In this document: positions 21,100 to 28,967 of the stretch, in pieces
How the letters are laid out: each line of letters starts with the position of its first letter
Position numbering within the stretch: the stretch's first letter is position 1
Origin: a virus
Length of the DNA: 31,330 nucleotides
Virus record (IMG/VR): IMGVR_UViG_3300045051_000248
Coordinates: 1-31,330 of that record
Direction: 5' to 3' (one strand)
Notes under the pieces: model-generated
Told to the model about the DNA's origin: nothing
Databases searched by the model: none
What the model saw: only the letters and a program-made list of their open reading frames with translations
Translations under genes and position numbers: made by a program

Positions 21100-22954
21100 G
21101 ATCACGAACTGGTATGGGCTACAAACCTTCGCAGAATCGGAGAACCTTCCGCTCGGCTGGTTCACTGCTGGCAATAATGTAGTTGTCACCAATGATGGAT
21201 CGGCAGCGGTATTGCGTTCCCCAAAACTCTATGGTGATGCACTCGCGGACGGTGGCCGCGTAGTGTCCATCAACCATTACATGAATGACATGATCCTTGT
21301 GGATCAAGAACAGCCCGACCAAAAGATACGGACCTACCTTTACACCCCTGCATCGGTATCCATGAATCGGATCGTGGATCGGTCCCAGTTGCTCGTGCGC
21401 GAGAACCAAGCAATGGGACTGCCGTGGCACCGGCTCACTGTGAATAGTTGGTCGTATGGTTTAAACGGGGACGAATATGTTCAGACTGACGGTGCAGTAA
21501 CCTATCCGGTTGGCATCCCAGCTCCGGTCAATCCGGCGTCACTTAGTTTTCAAGACGGCGGGCAAGGCGCACTTCAAGTTGGAGTGCAGGTAGCGTATGC
21601 GTATCGCAACAGCGTCACGCACGATGTCAGTGCTCCGTCACCACTCAGCGTGACATCAGGGCCGACCGGCAATGATCGAATCTTGCGTATCACCCATGAA
21701 GTCGGTTCAACACCCGGTTGCGATCAGATTATTTTCTTCATCACCGTCGATGGTGGCGCGGTGCCCTATCTGTTGGTTGATGCAAACGCCAACCCGGTCA
21801 CGGTTCCCAACGCTACGGGCTATACCGATTTCTCGGTGGTGCAGCTATCAAATACCTATCGGGATAAGTTGACACCACGCACCAGCTTCAACCAGACCGC
21901 TCCTGCTGGTGCTCACTTTCAATTCGAGTTTAAGGATAGAGTGTTCCTTTGTGACTTCCGCGATAACGCAACCAAAAGTCAGCTAGCCTACTCCGGCTTC
22001 GAGTCGGTGTACTACGGGACACCGCAGGCATGTTTCCCGCCATTGAATCGGTACAACCTGACGAACAAACAAGACGCTGCACGAAGCGGTATCGCCACGG
22101 CAATGGGCGCATTGATCCTCGGTGAACTCGATGCGTACTTGTTATCCGGCGCACCCAGCGACAAGACCGCAGGACCGCAGGCCAGCATCACAGTGACCGA
22201 ACACCTTGAAGCACTCAAATGGGCAATCGGCACCAAGAGTCCGAAGACATTGAAGACCACACCGTATGGTGAGTTCTGGCTGGACCAGAATAAACGTGTG
22301 CAGATGTGGACGCACAACAGCTTCCCAACGGAAGTGGGCTTACCGATCCGTAACACCCTCGCGGGTATCAATGGATCGTGGGACTCTCTCAACATGGCCG
22401 AAGCCGCGTGGTATCAGCACGGGGATCAAGGTGGTGAGTACGTCATTACGGCCAGCACTGATGGACAACGGAACAACAAGCTGTTCATCCTCTCGATCTA
22501 TCGTGATCCACAGAGCAATGAACTCCGCTTTGCATGGAGCGTTAGTGACATTCCGGCGCAGTCAATCTGTGCAACCACGAAGTGCTATGTCGGCGGTATG
22601 CGTAAGGTTCAAACAATCCTCGATCTGGAAACCAAAGGCGACGGTTGGGACGATGGTCAATCCCACTACTTCATCACTCCGGTTGGGGACACTCAGATTG
22701 AGTACGGCAAGTTGCACTCGATCCGGTTCCACGCAACCAACATCGAAGGACTATCCGTATTCAGCATGAAGCATGACGGCACGAGTATCGAGGAGCACGT
22801 CATCGAAGAAGACGACACCGGAGCGTACAGCAGTCTCATTGACCGGGACGGTGCCGACTGGCTCCTCAAATTTCAGTGGGACAAGGATGACTCGTTTAAA
22901 CGAGCGATTAGTAACATGCGAACGGCCATTGGCCGAACGAAGCGGACGATATGA
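21071..22954 (+). CDS. Tail nozzle / tubular-type protein (627 aa)
   Basis: A large beta-rich protein starting MALRHAQKPKITNWYGLQTFAESENLPLGWFTAGNNVVVTNDGSAAVLRSP. The opening about placing genes on 'GWFTAGNNVVVTNDGSAAVLR' is typical of podovirus nozzle proteins (P22 gp10 / T7 gp12 type), which form a propeller-like tube below the adaptor. Later parts include AYRNSVTHDVSAPSPLS and TPYGEFWLDQNKRVQMWTHNSFPTEVG. Order after the adaptor and before a fibre supports this. GTTTAAAC sites at 21459-21466 and 22894-22901. Its last codons overlap the next gene's ATG (ATGA). Confidence 0.68.
   Translation: MALRHAQKPKITNWYGLQTFAESENLPLGWFTAGNNVVVTNDGSAAVLRSPKLYGDALADGGRVVSINHYMNDMILVDQEQPDQKIRTYLYTPASVSMNRIVDRSQLLVRENQAMGLPWHRLTVNSWSYGLNGDEYVQTDGAVTYPVGIPAPVNPASLSFQDGGQGALQVGVQVAYAYRNSVTHDVSAPSPLSVTSGPTGNDRILRITHEVGSTPGCDQIIFFITVDGGAVPYLLVDANANPVTVPNATGYTDFSVVQLSNTYRDKLTPRTSFNQTAPAGAHFQFEFKDRVFLCDFRDNATKSQLAYSGFESVYYGTPQACFPPLNRYNLTNKQDAARSGIATAMGALILGELDAYLLSGAPSDKTAGPQASITVTEHLEALKWAIGTKSPKTLKTTPYGEFWLDQNKRVQMWTHNSFPTEVGLPIRNTLAGINGSWDSLNMAEAAWYQHGDQGGEYVITASTDGQRNNKLFILSIYRDPQSNELRFAWSVSDIPAQSICATTKCYVGGMRKVQTILDLETKGDGWDDGQSHYFITPVGDTQIEYGKLHSIRFHATNIEGLSVFSMKHDGTSIEEHVIEEDDTGAYSSLIDRDGADWLLKFQWDKDDSFKRAISNMRTAIGRTKRTI
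21459..21466. repeat. GTTTAAAC palindrome 9
   Basis: In the nozzle gene, read GGT TTA AAC GGG (Gly-Leu-Asn-Gly). Confidence 0.9.
22894..22901. repeat. GTTTAAAC palindrome 10
   Basis: Near the nozzle gene end, read TCG TTT AAA CGA (Ser-Phe-Lys-Arg); twelve-base palindrome TCGTTTAAACGA. Confidence 0.9.
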
Positions 22955-23997
22955 AACTTCCCGACATCCCAATTGTGGGTACCAACTGGACTCCGGTTCG
23001 TACCTTTTTGGTCGGCGTCAAGTCCGCACTCGAAGACTACTTCAACACCAGCGCAGAGGTTGTAGAGAAGCCCGAGATTGTTGAAGGACTCACACTATCG
23101 GTTAAGCCGGGTGGCGCACTACTCACGTGGCGCACGGTCACCGGGGCATCCAGCTACACCGTCTATCGAGCCGACAACAGTACCCTATTCAGCAGTGCAG
23201 TGGCGATAGCCAACCTTCCTCGGGCCGACAACATATCCTTCTTCGATCCTTTCGGGCAGACATCACCCAACATGGTTCGCACCTATTGGGTCAAGGCCGT
23301 CAACTCGGTAGACGAGGAAAGCGATCTATCCAGCCCGGTAGCTACCGTTGAACTGGGAAGTCCATTGCCGGGACCAAACGAAATCACGACCACGATGATT
23401 GATGACGAAGCGATCACCACGCCGAAGCTGGTAGCGAATTGCGTCACCACGGATAAGATTGCAGCACGAGCCATTACATCGACCAGCATTGCAACCGGAG
23501 CGATCACGGCAGATTTGATCGGCGCAAACGCTATTGCATCACCGAACATCCAAGCCGGTGCCATTACCGCCGACAAGCTGGCGGTGGCTCAACTCGATGC
23601 GATCAGCGCGAACCTCGGCAGCGTCACTGCCGGAACGATTACCGGCGTCACCATTCGGACCAATACCACCGGACCACGGATCAACCTCGACAACCTGACC
23701 GGATTAGAGGCATTTGATGGTGGAGGTAACCTTCGGGCCGCGATCCCAACAACCGGCCAATGGGCCGGATACTTCCTTACCCAGCGCAACTTTGTATGCC
23801 TACCCGGCTATGGTGTTCAAAACTCAAGTAGTAATTCCAGCATCGCGTTCCTCGACAATTCCGTCGAACTGTGGGCCGGTAGCCCCATTGCCCGGCGAAA
23901 CGTTTTCGATGCGGCTTTTACCCGCCTAACCATTGATGGTGCGATGTATACCCTGCACGTATCGGGCGGCAACGTGACCGTAACTCCTTACCCATAA
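22951..23997 (+). CDS. Fibronectin-type tail fibre/needle protein (348 aa)
   Basis: Residues about 50-130 read as a fibronectin type III domain (GGALLTWRTVTGASSYTVYRADN, RTYWVKAVNSVDEESDLSSPVATVEL). Then come heptad-like Thr/Ala/Ile repeats typical of trimeric fibre shafts (ITTTMIDDEAITTPKLVANCVTTDKIAARAI, ITADLIGANAIASPNIQAGAITADKL). A beta C-terminus ends the protein (SVELWAGSPIARRNVF, LHVSGGNVTVTPYP). A hydrophobic N-terminus (LPDIPIVGTNW) probably docks to the tail. It is translationally coupled to the nozzle gene. Confidence 0.72.
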   Translation: MKLPDIPIVGTNWTPVRTFLVGVKSALEDYFNTSAEVVEKPEIVEGLTLSVKPGGALLTWRTVTGASSYTVYRADNSTLFSSAVAIANLPRADNISFFDPFGQTSPNMVRTYWVKAVNSVDEESDLSSPVATVELGSPLPGPNEITTTMIDDEAITTPKLVANCVTTDKIAARAITSTSIATGAITADLIGANAIASPNIQAGAITADKLAVAQLDAISANLGSVTAGTITGVTIRTNTTGPRINLDNLTGLEAFDGGGNLRAAIPTTGQWAGYFLTQRNFVCLPGYGVQNSSSNSSIAFLDNSVELWAGSPIARRNVFDAAFTRLTIDGAMYTLHVSGGNVTVTPYP

Positions 23998-24000
23998 TAG

Positions 24001-24020
24001 GGTTGTCCTTCGGACGAACC
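24001..24020 (+). terminator. Hairpin after the fibre gene
   Basis: GGTT-GTCC / GGAC-(G)-AACC with a TTC loop follows the stop codon by three bases; AAGTTTT comes next. A plausible terminator for the fibre unit, though the T-run is short and offset. Confidence 0.55.
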
Positions 24021-24045
24021 AAGTTTTCCGAACGCAAAGGTTACC

Positions 24046-24084
24046 TTGCGTCCCGTTTAAACTCTGGGAGGGGCGAAAAGCCCC
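24046..24084 (+). promoter_or_regulatory. TTGCGTCCC module fused to a GTTTAAACT promoter and hairpin
   Basis: TTGCGTCCC (24046-24054) is directly joined to GTTTAAACTC (24055-24064). TAAACT at 24058-24063 predicts a start at G24070, the first base of hairpin GGGGC-GAAAA-GCCCC (24070-24084). Upstream ACGCAA (24030-24035) pairs with TTGCGT. Here the AAACTC of the module and the TAAACT promoter box are the same bases. Confidence 0.5.
24055..24062. repeat. GTTTAAAC palindrome 11
   Basis: Intergenic; joined to a TTGCGTCCC module and overlapping a TAAACT box. Confidence 0.9.
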
Positions 24085-24101
24085 TACCACAATTCCCCTG
24101 T

Positions 24102-24107
24102 TAAACT
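24102..24107 (+). promoter_or_regulatory. TAAACT promoter motif of the internal-virion operon
   Basis: CCTGTTAAACTATACCT runs into ATG at 24114, exactly 6 bases later. That ATG opens only a 7-codon frame (MVVLCLS) ending inside the next gene. The real gene starts at 24125 with GGTGGTG as a weak ribosome site. Confidence 0.6.
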
Positions 24108-24124
24108 ATACCTATGGTGGTGTT

Positions 24125-24832
24125 ATGTCTTTCTTAGCAGGTTTATTACCCGGATTGACCGGGGGATTATTCGGGATGCTGGGTGGTGCATCCAAAGAAA
24201 AGCAGATGGCTAAGCAGTTAGCCCAAGAGTTTCAGTATCAGATGCAGTTGCAAAATGCCCAGTTGGCTAACCAGATGGACATCGCGCAGATGGACACTGG
24301 GGAAAAGGCGCGGGAGTTCGATACGACCAACGCGAATCGTGGGCAGGAACTTGGCCGACGCAACAAGATGCAGAGTATTGCGGCTCCCTCGATGCTGTAT
24401 GCCTTGGGATACCGCGACTGGAACGATGAGATTGCCCCGATGACCAAACAGATGGCAGAGGCACCGGAGTCCCAGTTACAGGTGCGTAGTCCTTACTATG
24501 GGCTGGGCGCGAGCGATGGTGGTTCTGACATCTTAAAGAAGTACCTTGGCGGGGATATTTCCGCGAGCGGTATCAAGTCCGTCGATCAGTTGACCGGGCC
24601 GGGCGGGATTCAGAAAGCCTTTGAGCAGGCATTGTCGGAGATTGACACCAAACACAATGGGGATTGGAACATGAAGCGGCAAGCGTATGACCAGTTGGTA
24701 CAGCTTGGTAGCCAGTTCGCATCCAAGGGTGGCGACTATCAGAAGGCCGCTATGGGTATGTTCGACACGATTAGCCCGCTGTTTGGGCAGACGAATCCAC
24801 TCAGACTTAAAACGACAAGTAAGGTGATGTAA
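24125..24832 (+). CDS. Internal virion / ejection protein 1 (235 aa)
   Basis: The N-terminus is hydrophobic and glycine-rich (MSFLAGLLPGLTGGLFGMLGGAS), a membrane-active-looking segment, followed by Gln/Met/Ala-rich helix (KEKQMAKQLAQEFQYQMQLQNAQLANQMDIAQ). These are hallmarks of podovirus proteins ejected with the DNA (P22 gp7/gp16/gp20, T7 gp14 types). It is first of four co-directional genes with overlapping ends and its own promoter, coupled to the next gene. Residues after 80 have many Gly/Ser/Tyr (SPYYGLGASDGGSD). Class is inferred from composition and order. Confidence 0.65.
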   Translation: MSFLAGLLPGLTGGLFGMLGGASKEKQMAKQLAQEFQYQMQLQNAQLANQMDIAQMDTGEKAREFDTTNANRGQELGRRNKMQSIAAPSMLYALGYRDWNDEIAPMTKQMAEAPESQLQVRSPYYGLGASDGGSDILKKYLGGDISASGIKSVDQLTGPGGIQKAFEQALSEIDTKHNGDWNMKRQAYDQLVQLGSQFASKGGDYQKAAMGMFDTISPLFGQTNPLRLKTTSKVM

Positions 24833-25728
24833 TGAGCGAACCAATGATGTTAGGGGCAACCAAGATTCCGCAGTCGTACTTGTCACTTCAACCGTGGCTG
24901 AACTACGTGAATCCGAATTACTCGGACGACTACAAGAACTACTTCGGACTCGTGTCCGACGCGGTGAACGGCAAGATCAACGATGCGTACAGCTTCCTCT
25001 TTGATCCGGCTTGGGCGGCAAAGATGAACGTGGATGAAGTACCCCAGCCGACCGTCAACCAGATGCCGACCAGTGACGAACTAGTACGGATGTTGAGTGG
25101 ACAAGGCTACGATCCGGCAATCATGGCCCAGATGAAAGCCTCGGCTTCCGAGGGCGTGGCCGGTTCCGGGATGACCGAACTCAGTCAGGCCAAGCGTGCT
25201 CTTGAGCAGGCCGGGATCTTTGGTAGCCCAGCCGGAGCAGCAGTGCAGGCAGACGTAGCGCGACGATCCGGCGAGCAGGAACAGTCGGCCCTTCGCGACA
25301 TCGACATTAAGAGTGCTCAAGAAGGATTGACGAACTTCCGTCAGGGCGTGGGCTATCAGACTCAGATTGGTTTAAACAACATGCAAGAAGCCAACCGGAT
25401 GGCACTAGAGAATGCGAACCGGATGTTCGCGGCCATGTCTTCCAATCTGGCGAACCAACAGCAAGCCAACATGGCGAACTTCGAGGCCAACGCGAACAAG
25501 CAAATGACGCAGGCCAAAACATCGAGTGACTGGTACACCCAGCAGGGGAACCTGTTCAACACTCAGGCCGGGCAACGCGCAACACAAGCGGACGTTGCAA
25601 ATCAAGATTGGATTAAGTTCATGACGCAGCTTGAGCAGGATCGGCAAGGACGTAATCAAGCCGCAGACGAGAACCGATGGCAGACCGCAGCCGGTGCATA
25701 TATGGGCTACAACCCGTATGTGTTTTAA
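24832..25728 (+). CDS. Internal virion / ejection protein 2 (298 aa)
   Basis: Coupled to the previous gene (overlap by one base). The first 90 residues are aromatic and polar (YLSLQPWLNYVNPNYSDDYKNYFGL). From about 110 on it is long Gln/Ala/Asn-rich helix (ANRMALENANRMFAAMSSNLANQQQANMANFEANANKQMTQAKTS) typical of ejected proteins. A GTTTAAAC site lies at 25370-25377 (encoding GLN). Likely builds part of the DNA-ejection conduit; inferred from composition and operon. Confidence 0.65.
   Translation: MSEPMMLGATKIPQSYLSLQPWLNYVNPNYSDDYKNYFGLVSDAVNGKINDAYSFLFDPAWAAKMNVDEVPQPTVNQMPTSDELVRMLSGQGYDPAIMAQMKASASEGVAGSGMTELSQAKRALEQAGIFGSPAGAAVQADVARRSGEQEQSALRDIDIKSAQEGLTNFRQGVGYQTQIGLNNMQEANRMALENANRMFAAMSSNLANQQQANMANFEANANKQMTQAKTSSDWYTQQGNLFNTQAGQRATQADVANQDWIKFMTQLEQDRQGRNQAADENRWQTAAGAYMGYNPYVF
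25370..25377. repeat. GTTTAAAC palindrome 12
   Basis: In ejection protein 2, read GGT TTA AAC AAC (Gly-Leu-Asn-Asn). Confidence 0.9.
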
Positions 25729-25737
25729 GAGGATGGT

Positions 25738-26925
25738 ATGGGATGCGTGAGGGATGGTATGTCAGGTAACGATATTTATGCACAAGCGATGCAACAGTTG
25801 ATGCAGCCGCTACCGGAAGCTAAGGGTCCGGGGTTGGGCGCGTCGATTGGTGACGCAATCATTAATGCACTGCAAAGCTATTCGGCAGCGCGGTACGGGA
25901 CACAGTATCAGAATCCAGTTGCACAACGGGCGGCACTGGAACGGGACCGGCAGGCCCAGTTGATCGCACGCATTCAGGCCCAGCGGGCCGCGACGATGGA
26001 CGCTGTTCAGATCGCGGAAGCCCAGAAGCGCGACGAGTTGAACGGTCGTAAAGAAACTATGGCCGAACAACAGATGGCCCAAGAACAACAAACAGCGGCA
26101 GCACTATTGGAACAAAAGCAGGCAGCGGCAGCAGAGAACCAACGGCGATGGGAAGCCGAGTTTGGTTTGAAGACCAACAAAGATGCACGGGAACAGCAAG
26201 CAGCCGAATTGAAAACCACGGCACCCAGTGGGAAACCGGGTGCGGCCCCGAAGACAATCAAACTAAAGAACGGCAGGACGCTACAGTTCGATCCCGAACA
26301 GGGTTGGATCGGCGTGCCCGGTGACGAGTTACCGGCTCCTGTAGCGAAGGGTGGCGGTGGCAGCAAAGGCAAAGCACCCGCGCCCGGTAAAGAAGGTGGT
26401 TCGTACATTCCGTTGGTCGATGCTCAAGGGAACGTGCTCGGTGCATGGAATCCCAAGAGCGACAACCTTAAAGAGAATCCAATGCCGGGTGCGCGTAAGT
26501 CTCCGGTATCCCCGGCGCAACAGGACAAGACGAACACATTAGAAGTGATGCGTGAAGACTTGGACACACTGGAACAACTGGGTAACACCAACAAAGGTTC
26601 CATTGGCACCATTCAAGGACGGGTATCGGCGGCAAAACGAGCAACGATTGGAACCTCCGATGAGGTTAATGAACTGTTCCGTCTGTCGGACAACTACGCC
26701 GATCAGTTATTGCGTGCCAGATCGGGCGCACAGATCAATGAAAAAGAGTTTGCGCGGTTACGTCAGCTAGCCCCCAATCCGCGAGGCCCAGAAGGAAAGT
26801 TCTTCACCGATCTAAACGGGGCTAAGAGTGAACTGGATCGACTCCTTCAAAGACGACCGGGAACAAAGCCACTCCAATACCAAACACCAGACTTGACCGG
26901 CTTTTCTGCCGAGGAGATTAAGTAA
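25738..26925 (+). CDS. Internal virion / ejection protein 3 (395 aa)
   Basis: A very Gln/Ala-rich coiled-coil region (residues 60-150: RDRQAQLIARIQAQRAATMDAVQIAEAQKRDEL, MAQEQQTAAALLEQKQAAAAENQRRWEAEF) is followed by a Gly/Lys/Pro-rich disordered middle and a helical C-terminus (LEVMREDLDTLEQLGNTNKG, YADQLLRARSGAQINEKEFARLRQLAPNPRGPEGKF). The C-terminal part resembles segments seen in peptidase-lacking ejection proteins. There are two possible starts: 25738 and 25759 (MSGNDIYAQ), both preceded by a copy of GAGG(G)ATGGT, a small in-frame duplication. Confidence 0.65.
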   Translation: MGCVRDGMSGNDIYAQAMQQLMQPLPEAKGPGLGASIGDAIINALQSYSAARYGTQYQNPVAQRAALERDRQAQLIARIQAQRAATMDAVQIAEAQKRDELNGRKETMAEQQMAQEQQTAAALLEQKQAAAAENQRRWEAEFGLKTNKDAREQQAAELKTTAPSGKPGAAPKTIKLKNGRTLQFDPEQGWIGVPGDELPAPVAKGGGGSKGKAPAPGKEGGSYIPLVDAQGNVLGAWNPKSDNLKENPMPGARKSPVSPAQQDKTNTLEVMREDLDTLEQLGNTNKGSIGTIQGRVSAAKRATIGTSDEVNELFRLSDNYADQLLRARSGAQINEKEFARLRQLAPNPRGPEGKFFTDLNGAKSELDRLLQRRPGTKPLQYQTPDLTGFSAEEIK

Positions 26926-27782
26926 TGCCTAAGTTCAGAGTACGTACAGCCAGTGGGAAGACGGTTGAGATAGAAGCCGAAACGGCAAAGGACGCCATGA
27001 TTCAAGCGTTCTATAACGAGCAAGAGGAAGCAGCAAAGGGTAGACCGGCGAACCATGCCTCGTCACCGGCTCCCGAACAAGAACAACAGCCGCCCGCCCC
27101 ACAGGAACCTAACGCGAACCAAGAGGGATCACTGGCACAGATGGTCCGAACTCAACTTCAAGCGGATTCTCACATGGGGCACCAAGCCGCACGGACATTG
27201 GGTAAGGGTGCATTGGGTGCGGTTCAATGGGCAGAGAATGCTATCGGTGAACCTGTCACACCAACGCCACTATGGCTTGAACCAGAAGTTCATCAAGATC
27301 CACGATGGAATGAAGCAGAAAGGCAGGGCGACATTGCCGCGAAGGCCGGAACGGTAGGAGCCGCTTCGGCGGTGACTGGCGGTGCTCCACTTGCAGCCCA
27401 AGCCGCATTGTCAGCTTTAGCCGGTGGCGCGGCATCATCCGATCAAGGACCAGAAGCCGCTGAACGTAACGCCATTCTAGCCGGGGCAATTCCCGTTGCC
27501 GCCCAAGGTGCGGGTGAATTAACCAGCCGGGTCAAAAATGCCCGCATGGACGCTAATGTTCACAAAATGGTTGCTGAACGGGCCGCTCAATACGGTGAAG
27601 CACCAACACCTAACACCAAATGGGCAACACCTGAGCCAACACCAGCAGCGGCGGAAACTGGGACCGTTGCGCGGGTAAAAGAACTGATCAAAGCCCATCC
27701 TTATATAGCCGGTGTGATTGGGGACCGCATCCTCCATAAATTAGGCATCCCCATGCCGCTCGATGTGGTGCTCGGGAACTAA
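26925..27782 (+). CDS. Internal virion / ejection protein 4 (285 aa)
   Basis: It starts MPKFRVRTASGKTVEIEAETAKDAMIQAFYNEQEE, a small beta-alpha module seen at the front of some phage ejection proteins. A Gln/Pro linker follows, then an Ala/Gly-rich hydrophobic region (AAKAGTVGAASAVTGGAPLAAQAALSALAGGAASS, ILAGAIPVAAQGAG) that could insert into membranes. The end is short and helical (IKAHPYIAGVIGDRILHKLGIPMPLDVVLGN). It is coupled to the previous gene. Its stop codon overlaps the stop of the opposite-strand gene (27779-27782). Confidence 0.65.
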   Translation: MPKFRVRTASGKTVEIEAETAKDAMIQAFYNEQEEAAKGRPANHASSPAPEQEQQPPAPQEPNANQEGSLAQMVRTQLQADSHMGHQAARTLGKGALGAVQWAENAIGEPVTPTPLWLEPEVHQDPRWNEAERQGDIAAKAGTVGAASAVTGGAPLAAQAALSALAGGAASSDQGPEAAERNAILAGAIPVAAQGAGELTSRVKNARMDANVHKMVAERAAQYGEAPTPNTKWATPEPTPAAAETGTVARVKELIKAHPYIAGVIGDRILHKLGIPMPLDVVLGN

Positions 27783-27952
27783 TACCGTTTAGTGTAGCGG
27801 GCTTCCTCCCGCTTCACGAAACCCACCATTTCGTTTAAACGCATCTGCATTTCTTGCAGTTTCCGGCGTAGTTCCTCATTTTCTTGGATCAATTCCCTCT
27901 CTCGATCTACCTTCTTTTCTTGTGCGTCCGCCAATAGTTGCCTTAAATTCAT
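27779..27952 (-). CDS. Small coiled-coil protein (57 aa)
   Basis: It reads MNLRQLLADAQEKKVDRERELIQENEELRRKLQEMQMRLNEMVGFVKREEARY, one continuous charged helix with coiled-coil heptads. It has a good ribosome site (AAGGAATT) upstream of ATG. It overlaps the previous - strand frame by 77 bases. It carries a GTTTAAAC site (27833-27840), encoding RLN as elsewhere. It is the last gene of the leftward block and overlaps the end of the rightward one. Function unknown. Confidence 0.65.
   Translation of the reverse strand: MNLRQLLADAQEKKVDRERELIQENEELRRKLQEMQMRLNEMVGFVKREEARYTKRY
27796..27813 (+). terminator. Hairpin at the convergent gene end
   Basis: AGCGGG (27796-27801) pairs with CCCGCT (27808-27813), extended by GTG/CAC across a T-T mismatch. 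It lies 14 bases past the last + strand stop, inside the opposite gene. No T-run, but the position suits a late-operon terminator. Confidence 0.45.
27833..27840. repeat. GTTTAAAC palindrome 13
   Basis: In the - strand coiled-coil gene, read CGT TTA AAC GAA (Arg-Leu-Asn-Glu). It is the last copy; none is seen in the 3.5 kb to its right. Confidence 0.9.
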
Positions 27953-28109
27953 ATAATTCCTTCAATTTCTTGGTTTCGATTTCTAGCCCTCTAGCTGCCT
28001 CTATAAACGATCTGGTGTAGGAGGTAATACGATCCATCAACTCACCCCCTACAATGATTACCTTGACCCCATTCTGCAAGGTTTCTCCGGGAATTTGCTG
28101 CTCAGTCAT
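27876..28109 (-). CDS. Unknown small protein (77 aa)
   Basis: Start chosen at the ATG at 28109 (MTEQQIPGETLQNGVKVIIVGGELMDR), with AAAGGGGAA as ribosome site, overlapping the zinc-ribbon stop by eight bases. A longer GTG start at 28142 is possible but less attractive. A valine-rich strand (VKVIIVGGELMD), then helix (SYTRSFIEAARGLEIETKKLKELYEF). The last ~25 residues overlap the next gene. Function unknown. Confidence 0.55.
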   Translation of the reverse strand: MTEQQIPGETLQNGVKVIIVGGELMDRITSYTRSFIEAARGLEIETKKLKELYEFKATIGGRTRKEGRSREGIDPRK

Positions 28110-28233
28110 TTCCCCTTTGGTCACTTTCGTAATCCGGCCCACATTCGATGCAAACAGCCAACCCCAAATCCTCCGGGTCGTAGTAGTTCTCGATGTGCTC
28201 TCCGCAGTACATACAAACCGGCATGTGGTTCAT
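28102..28233 (-). CDS. Small zinc-ribbon protein (43 aa)
   Basis: MNHMPVCMYCGEHIENYYDPEDLGLAVCIECGPDYESDQ: two CxxC knuckles about 17 residues apart form a treble-clef/zinc-ribbon. Start at 28233 is supported by ribosome site GGAGG and the overlap ATGA with the exonuclease stop. A longer upstream reading would run inside the exonuclease gene and is unlikely. Probably binds nucleic acid or a protein partner; otherwise unknown. Confidence 0.65.
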   Translation of the reverse strand: MNHMPVCMYCGEHIENYYDPEDLGLAVCIECGPDYESDQRGND

Positions 28234-28967
28234 CGACCTACCTCCACAATCCCGGTGTGCTCGATCCGCTTTACCGCCCGGCTCCACTTACCGCACTCCT
28301 TACACACAAACCGCTGGTACTTGCCGGTTTTGGTAAACGCTTGCCCCCTATGTGCCAGTTCCTCACTGCCGCAGTTAGGACAAACATCCTTGCCTGTCAA
28401 GGCTCCATAGCTGGGGTGCCGCTCGATCCACGGCAGGATCTTTTGATATAGCTTCTCGGTTTCCCGAACGTCACCGATGTTATAAACCCGCATCTTTGCC
28501 CATGCCTTTGCGTCATTCGCCATGCACCGTTTCCATAGCGGGAAACCCTCATGCTTCACCTTCTCACCGATGTTGAATCGCGTCAGGCAGTATTGAAGTT
28601 TGTTTGATATGAGATAGAACTTGTGCTTTACGGTTTCCATCAAGTCAACCTGCTGAAACGGGGCAGGAGGGGTCATGCCCGCTTCGAGGAACAGTGTATT
28701 AAGGTGGGGAACATCAAACCGACGACCGTTGAAATGAACAACCATGTCAGCTTCGTTCAACAGTTCCCAGATGCGCTTGAGCATTACATCTTTGCCGTCA
28801 TGGAACACAGACCGGAACTCTACCTTCGATTCACCAAGCCACTTTGCCGCCCAGCAAATACTTTCACCGGACTGGACCAACTGATCTAACCCTACGTGCT
28901 GATCCCAGAGGGACCAGACGTAAGCCAGCGACGGCCTAGTCTCGATGTCAATGATAAGAATTTTCAT
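28230..28967 (-). CDS. DnaQ-like 3'-5' exonuclease with C-terminal zinc ribbon
   Basis: 245 residues. It has the DEDDy exonuclease motifs: ExoI IIDIET (Asp7, Glu9), ExoII VVHFNGRRFDVPHL (Asp85) and ExoIII YNIGDVRETEKL (Tyr162, Asp166). After about residue 190 it has a zinc ribbon, CPNCGSEE (Cys196, Cys199) and CKECGKW (Cys222, Cys225). Such proteins proofread or trim DNA ends. Here it would act beside the family A polymerase encoded upstream on the same strand. The added zinc ribbon is uncommon and may position the nuclease on DNA. No clear ribosome site precedes ATG 28967. Confidence 0.85.
   Translation of the reverse strand: MKILIIDIETRPSLAYVWSLWDQHVGLDQLVQSGESICWAAKWLGESKVEFRSVFHDGKDVMLKRIWELLNEADMVVHFNGRRFDVPHLNTLFLEAGMTPPAPFQQVDLMETVKHKFYLISNKLQYCLTRFNIGEKVKHEGFPLWKRCMANDAKAWAKMRVYNIGDVRETEKLYQKILPWIERHPSYGALTGKDVCPNCGSEELAHRGQAFTKTGKYQRFVCKECGKWSRAVKRIEHTGIVEVGR

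Noticed and set aside
27779-27782. Assembly break at the strand switch
   Set aside because: The overlap of opposite stop codons is compact but normal for phages, and the - strand gene across it is intact with a good ribosome site and a GTTTAAAC copy.
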